A stretch of 40,180 bases of DNA from a bacterium (GTDB taxonomy: Bacteria > Patescibacteriota > Microgenomatia > UBA12405), in assembly GCA_021817905.1 (NCBI GenBank), contig JAKAFM010000009.1:1-40180 (forward strand), in the 5' to 3' direction. How positions within the stretch are numbered: the stretch's first letter is position 1; each line of letters opens with the position of its first letter. Under the pieces are notes generated by a model that searched no databases, was not told where the DNA came from, and saw nothing but the letters and a program-made list of their open reading frames with translations. Shown here piece after piece: positions 24,194-31,337 of the stretch. A program made the position numbers and the translations under genes.

Positions 24194-24889
24194 TTAGGGT
24201 GCAGTTAATTCTTGTAACCCTGTTTGTAATTGGTTTTGAGTAATAAAATTGTTCTGTTTCATTTGGTTGAGAATAATTGCGGCCCTATTTGTAGCCTCAG
24301 AATGGTGAGTTGCGTAGTATGAAGGAGCATTGATTAGGGCGGCTAGAAAAGCAGATTGACCAAGCGTAAGCAGTTGTGGCGAAGTTTTAAAAAATGATTT
24401 GGAAGCAGCGGCCAGTCCATAGGCGCCGTTACCATAATAAATATCATTAAAATACATCTCCAAAATTTTGTCTTTGGAATATTTTTTAGTAATAAGGAGT
24501 GCCATTGTTTTGGTTTCAATATCAGATCGTAATGAATCGTGATCCTGAAAAAAAACGTTTTTTGCCAACTGTTCAGTGATGGTGCTGGCTCCTTGGCGTT
24601 GACCTTTGAAGATGGTGTAATAGAGTGCCCGGAAGGTGCCTCTCGTGTCAATTCCAGAATTTTGGTAAAACCGTTTGTCTTGTGAAGCGATAACGGCGTT
24701 AGATAGATATTGATTGATAGAAGTTATAGGGACATAAAAGCTATGATTTTTTTCGATTTTTTTCGTTATAAGTAGAGGCATTTCATTGATGTAAGGGGTG
24801 AATTTGTTAATACTATATAAACTAACTAAAAACAGGAGGCCGGTGACCAGTAATATACAGATGACCGATATTTTTATCTTTCTTGACAT
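24194..24889 (-). CDS. Monofunctional peptidoglycan glycosyltransferase (GT51)
   Basis: AVIASQDKRFYQNSGIDTRGTFRALYY, RQGASTITEQLAKN, KDKILEMYFNDIYYGNGAYGLAAASKSFF. Confidence 0.9.
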   Translation of the reverse strand: MSRKIKISVICILLVTGLLFLVSLYSINKFTPYINEMPLLITKKIEKNHSFYVPITSINQYLSNAVIASQDKRFYQNSGIDTRGTFRALYYTIFKGQRQGASTITEQLAKNVFFQDHDSLRSDIETKTMALLITKKYSKDKILEMYFNDIYYGNGAYGLAAASKSFFKTSPQLLTLGQSAFLAALINAPSYYATHHSEATNRAAIILNQMKQNNFITQNQLQTGLQELTAP

Positions 24890-24923
24890 TGATTAATTAT
24901 AGTTCCTTTATAAATGTGGAGGC

Positions 24924-25100
24924 TTATGAAAACGGCTGAAAGTATCTATCGGGAGGAAGTGGATGTGGAGTTTGTCTATTGGGAAATGTATAGATCGGAG
25001 GAAAGATGGTGTCAATGAGTGGTGACGCTAGTGCTAAGATAATAAGGATTAATATAAAAATAATTTCTAACCGATGGAGTTTTCTAAATTTAACTTTCAC
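24924..25100 (-). CDS. Small signal-anchor protein, 58 aa (GTG start), not in the ORF track
   Basis: MKVKFRKLHRLEIIFILILIILALASPLIDTIFPPIYTFPNRQTPHPLPPDRYFQPFS*: basic N-terminus, hydrophobic helix, Pro-rich tail. Confidence 0.5.
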   Translation of the reverse strand: MKVKFRKLHRLEIIFILILIILALASPLIDTIFPPIYTFPNRQTPHPLPPDRYFQPFS

Positions 25101-25138
25101 AGGTAAATTGTAATTGGTTTGCTATACTATTTCAAATT

Positions 25139-25211
25139 GGCCGTTTAGCTCAGTTGGTAGAGCGCACCGTTTACATCGGTGATGTCGGGGGTCCGAGTCC
25201 CTCAGCGGCCA
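25139..25211 (+). tRNA. tRNA-Val(UAC)
   Basis: GGCCGTT TA GCTC...CACCG TTTACAT CGGTG...TCCGAGT...AGCGGCC A. Confidence 0.92.
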
Positions 25212-25220
25212 CTTTTAGGG

Positions 25221-25316
25221 TATAATACGAAGTATCCGTCAATGTGGTTCAACCTGCCAAATATCGGGCTGGTTGGTATACTACAAACGTTGAAAATAAG
25301 ACTTTTTTAACAATCT
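25221..25316 (+). promoter_or_regulatory. tRNA-Leu(GAG) promoter (TATAAT) and ~85-nt structured leader
   Basis: TATAATACGAAGTATCCGTCAATGTGGTTCAACCTGCCAAATATCGGGCTGGTTGGTATAC...; CAACC-t-GCC/GGC-t-GGTTG hairpin. Confidence 0.45.
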
Positions 25317-25398
25317 GCCGATGTGGTGAAATTGGTATACACGTACGCTTGAGGTGCGTATGCCGAAAGGTGTGGAGGTTCGAGTCCTCTCATCGGCA
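25317..25398 (+). tRNA. tRNA-Leu(GAG)
   Basis: Class II; GCCGATG...TACGC TTGAGGT GCGTA...TTCGAGT...CATCGGC A. Confidence 0.92.
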
Positions 25399-25430
25399 CT
25401 ATAAAAACAAATCGCTATCACATTCATTTA

Positions 25431-25766
25431 TTGTTTGCCAAAAAACTGGCATTACTGCTTGATGATAAGTTTGAGCTTTTTGGAATAAAATTTGGCCTTG
25501 ATCCCCTTCTGGATTTGGTCCCCTGGGTTGGTGATATTGTAGCCGTGACATTGGGTGCTTATATAATTGTTGTGGGTATAAAAATGCGCTTGCCTTCTTA
25601 TAAAATTTGGAAGATGGTTTTTAACTGTATTATTGATTATGTGATCGGGTTGATTCCTGCAGCGGGACCACTGATTACAATATTTTTCAGATCTAATCGT
25701 ATGAATATCGAGATTATTGAAGATCATCTGCGAGGAGATAGGGTGGAAGAAGGGGTGATTGTATAG
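25431..25766 (+). CDS. DUF4112-like membrane protein
   Basis: LDDKFELFGIKFGLDPLLDLVPWVGDIVAVTLGAYIIVVG ... IDYVIGLIPAAGPLITIFFRSN. Confidence 0.75.
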   Translation: MFAKKLALLLDDKFELFGIKFGLDPLLDLVPWVGDIVAVTLGAYIIVVGIKMRLPSYKIWKMVFNCIIDYVIGLIPAAGPLITIFFRSNRMNIEIIEDHLRGDRVEEGVIV

Positions 25767-25785
25767 TATAATTCCATGGTTTCAA

Positions 25786-25856
25786 TGCCCCGTCGTCTAA
25801 TGGTAGGACATCAGCCTTTGGAGCTGGTTATTGTGGTTCGAATCCATGCGGGGCAA
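25786..25856 (+). tRNA. tRNA-Gln(UUG)
   Basis: TGCCCCG...TCAGC CTTTGGA GCTGG...TTCGAAT...CGGGGCA A. Confidence 0.92.
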
Positions 25857-26031
25857 CAAGTCCGTAAAATGCTACTGTATCTTTTCAGATAGTCTATTTC
25901 ATAAATATTGGTAAATAATTATTTTTGGATCGTTAATTTTTTTGATACGTATGATCCTGAGTGGTCCGGAAGAAGTGATTGCTAATTATACTTAATTATC
26001 GTTTCAAAAATTAGAATAAAATGTCTGGTGT

Positions 26032-26280
26032 ATGTTTCATGTTTATGTTTTGAGAAGCTTGATCAATGGTAAATTTTATACTGGTTATACCGGTGATATT
26101 GAAAAACGATTAAAGCAACACAATTCAGGAAGTGGTGGTCGATTTACAAAATTAAATAAACCTTTTGAATTGGTTTATACAGAGGAATACGATGATAAGT
26201 ATGTGGCCCAAAAACGGGAACGAGAGTTAAAAACCAGTAAGGGTAGATATTGGGTTAAGAAAATCGTAAATGGTAAGTAA
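26032..26280 (+). CDS. GIY-YIG domain endonuclease (UPF0213-like)
   Basis: FHVYVLRSLINGKFYTGYTGDIEKRLKQHNSGSGGRFTKLNKPFELVYTEEYDDKYVAQKRERELK. Confidence 0.9.
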   Translation: MFHVYVLRSLINGKFYTGYTGDIEKRLKQHNSGSGGRFTKLNKPFELVYTEEYDDKYVAQKRERELKTSKGRYWVKKIVNGK

Positions 26281-26291
26281 AGATGGATACG

Positions 26292-27380
26292 TTAGGCAGT
26301 AACGGTTGCGTAGTTGGGTAGTACCGGCGGAAATACGGGCTTGGGATACTTAAATGTTTTAGTAGTGTAGTCTTTATAATTTTTTATAGCCAGATCGCAT
26401 AGTTTTAAGATTGTTTGACCATAATTATAACCACGACGTGAGGTAGCGATAATAAAATCTCCCTGAATAGAAATATCTGGATTAGGATTGATATCGATAA
26501 TGTAAGGGGTATTGTCTCTTACACGAACGTCGACCCGACAATAGCTTAGACAGCCGGTTGAGCGAATGGCGTTGGAAACTTCCAGATAGATAGATTCAGG
26601 AACATCGGTAGTTTTATCGGCGGGGAGGCGGGTGCTACAGCGATGAGAAATTTTTGTTTTATCTCGCCATTTGGCAATGTAGTCATAAATTTGATGATGA
26701 TAATCTTTGGTATAAGAATAATCCTGACAGACTAACGGGAGAATTTCGGGGTTATTATAGCCCCAGGAAGAGACAAAAAATTCCGGACCATCAATAAATT
26801 CCTCTATAAGTAACGGTTGGCCGTAACGTTCAAAAAGCGTTTCTGCACGGGCCCGTAGCTGTTTTTCGTTATCAACTACTGATCGTCGAGTTATGCCATA
26901 AGAACAATGTTCATGGGCTGGTTTAACAATGCAGGGATACGTATTCCAATTGTTTAAATGAGTAAATCCTTTTTTGATGGTGGTGTATAACGGGGTGCTG
27001 ATTTTATTTCTTAATAGTGTTTTTTTGATAGCAATTTTGTCATTGGTATTAATTAATGTCCGGGAATTATTACCGGTATAGATAAATCCCATATTTTCTA
27101 AAATTTGCGGAGCAATATGGTAACCATATTTTAAATTATCGATTTCTTCAACCCAATTAAAAATGACAACTTTATTTTGATCAAATTTTTGTAGTTTACT
27201 TTTGAGATCTGCTGAAGACTTTACAATAAGCATTTTTGATTTATAACCAGCTGCTTTTATGTCACTTCTAATTTTATCTAAACAGGTATTTGAATAAATA
27301 ATTTCGTCTTTGCTCCAATCTTTTGTGGTGGTCGAAAGGATGATAATTTTTCTTTCTCCAATATTCTCAAAAAAGTCCAT
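26292..27380 (-). CDS. ATP-grasp ligase (D-Ala-D-Ala ligase-like)
   Basis: YPCIVKPAHEHCSYGITRRSVV, PLLIEEFIDGPEFFVSSWG, CRVDVRVRDNTPYIIDINPNPDIS. Confidence 0.82.
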   Translation of the reverse strand: MDFFENIGERKIIILSTTTKDWSKDEIIYSNTCLDKIRSDIKAAGYKSKMLIVKSSADLKSKLQKFDQNKVVIFNWVEEIDNLKYGYHIAPQILENMGFIYTGNNSRTLINTNDKIAIKKTLLRNKISTPLYTTIKKGFTHLNNWNTYPCIVKPAHEHCSYGITRRSVVDNEKQLRARAETLFERYGQPLLIEEFIDGPEFFVSSWGYNNPEILPLVCQDYSYTKDYHHQIYDYIAKWRDKTKISHRCSTRLPADKTTDVPESIYLEVSNAIRSTGCLSYCRVDVRVRDNTPYIIDINPNPDISIQGDFIIATSRRGYNYGQTILKLCDLAIKNYKDYTTKTFKYPKPVFPPVLPNYATVTA

Positions 27381-27590
27381 TGATTAATTATTATCTGTTA
27401 TCGAAATTTGTCAATCATATATATTTATTACTATTAATATTTAGCCTATTTATTCTGTATAAATATTATTATAGATTTTTTTATAAAATTAATTATTTGC
27501 ATTATAAAAAATAAAATTACTATCAATTATTATTGAATTTAAATAAATATCAATTATTTATTCAGTATTTTCTCAGTATTAACTATTACC

Positions 27591-28070
27591 ATGGAACGAT
27601 TAGTAATTGAAAATTATATGGGTGATAATAATCAAAAAAGAGCACATAGAGAATTTATTATTGGAATTCTGATAGTAGCAGTTGTGTTTGGACTCATAGT
27701 GTATAAAATAAAAGGAGAGAGTAATACTTCTATTTTGGGAGTTACTACAACACAAACTATGCAAAATGTAGCCTACAAGGATGGTACGTATGAAGTTAAA
27801 GGAAACTATACCTCACCGGGTGGTCCGGAAGAAATTGATGTCAAATTGACATTGACACATAATTTGATAACTGATGCTACGGTAGTTTCAGAAGCAACCA
27901 GATCAATGTCGCAGAAATTTCAGGGAGAGTTTGTTGATAATTACAAGCCTTTGGTGATTGGTAAAAATATTAACGAAGTGATATTGACTAAGGTGTCAGG
28001 ATCTTCTTTGACTCCCAAGGGTTTTAACGACGCAGTGGAAAAAATAAAGCAACAAGCTAAGGTAGGATAA
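27591..28070 (+). CDS. Membrane-anchored FMN-binding domain protein
   Basis: N-terminal TM; ATRSMSQKFQGEFVDNYKPLVIGKNINEV...VSGSSLTPKGFNDAVEKIK resembles the NqrC/RnfG flavinylation site region. Confidence 0.8.
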   Translation: MERLVIENYMGDNNQKRAHREFIIGILIVAVVFGLIVYKIKGESNTSILGVTTTQTMQNVAYKDGTYEVKGNYTSPGGPEEIDVKLTLTHNLITDATVVSEATRSMSQKFQGEFVDNYKPLVIGKNINEVILTKVSGSSLTPKGFNDAVEKIKQQAKVG

Positions 28071-28078
28071 TTGCGATC

Positions 28079-28939
28079 ATGAAACAACTAGTTTTTGAGG
28101 CTTTGGGTACACATTGGATTATTGATATTGACGTGTCGGTTAAGCGGTTGAAATCTATTGAAGATGTTGTCATTGAATGGCTGTCCCGATTTGAAAAAAC
28201 GTACTCGAGATTTGATAGTGATTCCTGGTTGGTAACTATTGGTAAAAAAACGGGGAGCTATCCTCTTCCTGATGATGGTTATGAACTGTTGTCATGGTAT
28301 GAAAAGATGTATCGGATGACTAATGGAGTGTTTACTCCCCTTGTTGGCCAAAATTTAGTTGAAGCCGGTTATGATCGACAGTATTCACTCAAACCAAAAA
28401 GGCTACAACGAGTAGCCAACTGGGACGAGGTGATTATTTTTGATCATGAACAGGTTAAGATCTTAAAACCGTGTCAACTTGATTTTGGAGGAGTAGGCAA
28501 AGGGTGGGCGATTGATAAAATTGGACAGCTGTTGCAGAAAAGAGAGGTTGGCGAATATACCATAGATGCCGGCGGTGATATTTTTAATTACAGTCAAAAA
28601 GGCGGGATCATAACAGTCGGGCTGGAGCATCCGGATAATCGGAATGAAGTAATTGGCGAGGCATATATCGGTAATGCAAGTATTTGTGGTTCGGCTGGAA
28701 ATCGACGAAATTGGGGTTCTTTTCATCATATTATTAATCCCCTATTATTGTCATCTCCAAAGGCTGTGGTGGCTTCCTGGGTGGTAGCCCAGAGTGCTTT
28801 GGTGGCTGATACGTTGGCAACTTGTTTGTTGTTGGTACCGTTGGAAATGGTAGCCAATGTTGCTGAATTTGCTTATGTTATGGTTGACCAGCAGCGGGGT
28901 GCTGTTTTTTCTAAAAACTTTCCAGGAAAGCTCTATTGA
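28079..28939 (+). CDS. apbE: FAD:protein FMN transferase (ApbE family)
   Basis: EALGTHWIIDI, LSRFEKTYSRFDSDS, LDFGGVGKGWAIDKI, YTIDAGGDIFNYS. Confidence 0.88.
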   Translation: MKQLVFEALGTHWIIDIDVSVKRLKSIEDVVIEWLSRFEKTYSRFDSDSWLVTIGKKTGSYPLPDDGYELLSWYEKMYRMTNGVFTPLVGQNLVEAGYDRQYSLKPKRLQRVANWDEVIIFDHEQVKILKPCQLDFGGVGKGWAIDKIGQLLQKREVGEYTIDAGGDIFNYSQKGGIITVGLEHPDNRNEVIGEAYIGNASICGSAGNRRNWGSFHHIINPLLLSSPKAVVASWVVAQSALVADTLATCLLLVPLEMVANVAEFAYVMVDQQRGAVFSKNFPGKLY

Positions 28940-29104
28940 CGAAAGGATAGGTAATAATTAGCAGTCATAAGCATTAAGTGCTAAAGTAAGGCCATTTTTA
29001 AATTATGTGGAAATATACACATAATTAATGATGCTATACGATATATATAGTATGTTTTTGATATAGTATGTTGACAGATAGGAGTTGCTATGGAAGAATG
29101 AGGT

Positions 29105-29326
29105 ATGCAAAAAAATGTGATAGTTGGAATTGGGGTGGTGATTGGATTAGGTTTACTGGTTTTGACCTATGTGTATGCCACCACACAGGCACAATTTTTA
29201 CCCCATTATTTTCCAGGTTATGAGATGGTTGCCAAGATACACTATAAACATGCCATTGGGTGTTTTGTTTTGGCGATGGGATGTTTCACCTTGGCGTGGT
29301 TTCAAAGTGGCAAGAAATCAGCGTAA
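29105..29326 (+). CDS. Small two-TM membrane protein
   Basis: 73 aa; VIVGIGVVIGLGLLVLTYVYATT and GCFVLAMGCFTLAWF. Confidence 0.55.
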   Translation: MQKNVIVGIGVVIGLGLLVLTYVYATTQAQFLPHYFPGYEMVAKIHYKHAIGCFVLAMGCFTLAWFQSGKKSA

Positions 29327-30175
29327 TAGAAAGATTATGGTGGTAACAATACCGGCGATAATGCAGTAGAAGGCAAAAGGGGTAAGCTTGTCGGTTTTGA
29401 AATATTTTTCCAGGAAACGGACTGAAAAATAGGCAGTAACACCGGCACAGACTGTTCCCACCAAGGTGGGACCAAGGACTACGTGGGCGCCAGTAGTGGC
29501 CAACTCGGGGATTTTAAGCAGGGAAGCGGCAGCGATAATCGGAGTAGCCAGAAGAAAGGAAAACCGGGCGGCATCTTCGTGGTTTAATCCCATAAGAAGA
29601 CCGGCAGTAATGGTTGAACCAGTGCGAGAGAAGCCGGGAAGGAGAGCTAGACATTGGAAAAGACCAATTTTGATGGCCTGTAGCCAGGATAGCTTAGATA
29701 TTTGCGGTTGACTATTTCTGGTGTGGCGTTCGGCCGATTTTCGGCGGAGATATTCGGCTCCAAGAAGCATGAGACCGTTGAGGATTAAAAGAATAGCGAC
29801 AAGCTGGGGTGCAGAAAAGAATTTTTTAAATGTTTCTTCAAAAAGCAGTCCAAGAATTCCGGCAGGAATAGTACCGACAACCAAAAGCCAACCAAGTTTG
29901 GCGTCCTTATCAGATTCATCAATCGAGCGGGCTATGAAAGAACGAACGAGTCCTTTGATAATCCGGAGCCAGTCGCGCCAAAAGAAAATAAACAGAACTA
30001 AGGCGGTAGCTGTGTGGGTAGCCACTAAAAATGTGAGAAAATAAGGATTATCTTGGCGAAGATTCCAATTTAAGAAACTTTCAAGGAGAACACTATGCCC
30101 AAGACTTGATATGGGGAAAAGCTCAGTAATACCTTGGAGTGAGCCGATAATAATGGCTTGAAGATAGGAGAACAA
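29318..30175 (-). CDS. uppP: Undecaprenyl-diphosphatase
   Basis: GSLQGITELFPISSLGHSVLLESFL; LALLPGFSRTGSTITAGLLMGLNHEDAARFSFLLATPII. Confidence 0.95.
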   Translation of the reverse strand: MFSYLQAIIIGSLQGITELFPISSLGHSVLLESFLNWNLRQDNPYFLTFLVATHTATALVLFIFFWRDWLRIIKGLVRSFIARSIDESDKDAKLGWLLVVGTIPAGILGLLFEETFKKFFSAPQLVAILLILNGLMLLGAEYLRRKSAERHTRNSQPQISKLSWLQAIKIGLFQCLALLPGFSRTGSTITAGLLMGLNHEDAARFSFLLATPIIAAASLLKIPELATTGAHVVLGPTLVGTVCAGVTAYFSVRFLEKYFKTDKLTPFAFYCIIAGIVTTIIFLLR

Positions 30176-30177
30176 GG

Positions 30178-30837
30178 TTAAGGTGAAGGGGTAATGGAAG
30201 TGACAAGTGTTTCAATGGTTTTGGGAAGATCAGTATAGGAGCTGGTATAAAGTTGATTGTTGATAAAAAACGTTGGCGTGGCATTAACTCCGATAGCATT
30301 ACCATCAGCCAGGTCTTTTTGAATAAAGTTGTTATATTGATTGTTGTTTATGTCCTGCTTGAACTTTGTCGTATCAAGTTTTAAATCAGCTGCGTATTTC
30401 ATAAAAAATTCCATAGGATTTGATGATTCACCCCACTCTGTTTGTTTATCGTATAAGGTATCGGACATTTGCCAATATTTCCCTTGGGCTCCGGCGGCTT
30501 CGGCGGCTTCAGCCCCGATAAGAGCATTTTGGTGGATATTTAAAGGAAAATTTCGGAATACATAGTTAATATTGGCCGGAAATTTGCTTAAAATTTGCTT
30601 GACATAAGTATGAGCAGCAGCACAAGATGGACATTGGTAGTCGCCGAATTCAACCAAAGTAATGGTGGCGCTTTTAGTGGCTATTTTATGGCTATCATCG
30701 CGAATAAGAACTCCAGCGTCGGCAACAGATTGTGGAGCTGATATAGGAGTATTTTTAGTAAAGAAGAAGATGCCAGCTCCTAATATTAAAAATGTAATAA
30801 TTCCAATTGATAGTAATATTTTAGTTTCACTGGTCAT
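30178..30837 (-). CDS. DsbA-like thioredoxin-fold oxidoreductase
   Basis: TM anchor; LVEFGDYQCPSCAAAHTYVKQILSKFPANINYVFRNFPLNIHQNALIGAEAAEAA; GVNATPTFFINNQ. Confidence 0.9.
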   Translation of the reverse strand: MTSETKILLSIGIITFLILGAGIFFFTKNTPISAPQSVADAGVLIRDDSHKIATKSATITLVEFGDYQCPSCAAAHTYVKQILSKFPANINYVFRNFPLNIHQNALIGAEAAEAAGAQGKYWQMSDTLYDKQTEWGESSNPMEFFMKYAADLKLDTTKFKQDINNNQYNNFIQKDLADGNAIGVNATPTFFINNQLYTSSYTDLPKTIETLVTSITPSP

Positions 30838-31274
30838 TATGGTTGGTTATTTTTAATTAGCCTATTATAAATGATGAGACTGATATTTATGGTAAGGAAA
30901 GCAAGTAGTGATAGTATAGGAATGGTAATAAATCCAAAGATTGTTAGGTATTTGGTAGTACAAGACACTCCAGTGGAACAAGGGGCAAGAGCTTCAGTAA
31001 TAATGTTGTAATACAAAAGGTTATGGTAGAAAGCAAAAAGTGTTCCAATTAGGCTTAAGGGTAAGGCGTAGCTGGTAATAAATTTGTCTTTTTTGATAAT
31101 GCCAACTCCTAGTATGAGAATGAGTGGATACATACAAATTCTTTGATACCAACACAGAACACACGGTGGATATTTAAGAATTTCGCTGAAGAATAAGCTT
31201 CCCAAAGTAGCGATAAGGGCAACTGTCCAAGGGAGAAAGAGAAGATATTTTTTTAGGACTAAGCTCATACTCAT
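30837..31274 (-). CDS. Disulfide bond formation protein B-like (start may be 31268)
   Basis: Four TM; YPPCVLCWYQRICMYPL and APCSTGVSCTTKY cysteine pairs. Confidence 0.88.
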   Translation of the reverse strand: MSMSLVLKKYLLFLPWTVALIATLGSLFFSEILKYPPCVLCWYQRICMYPLILILGVGIIKKDKFITSYALPLSLIGTLFAFYHNLLYYNIITEALAPCSTGVSCTTKYLTIFGFITIPILSLLAFLTINISLIIYNRLIKNNQP

Positions 31275-31337
31275 ATCTTAACAGATAGTAATTGACCTAG
31301 TTGCTAGTTGCGTAGTGCTTACCTATACTCGTCTAAT

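Noticed and set aside
25244-25462. 72-aa ORF
   Set aside because: Covers the tRNA-Leu(GAG) gene and its leader.
11644-25856. tRNA-rich region as a prophage or ICE integration hotspot
   Set aside because: No integrase, phage structural or conjugation genes; only single GIY-YIG ORFs next to tRNAs.
28937-28939. Possible UGA recoding (as in Gracilibacteria/SR1)
   Set aside because: UGA is used as a normal stop (e.g. apbE, pheS), and all conserved proteins read through without in-frame UGA, so the standard code fits.
29466-30044. Plus-strand ORFs antisense to uppP
   Set aside because: Fully antisense to a well-supported gene; composition looks like frame noise.
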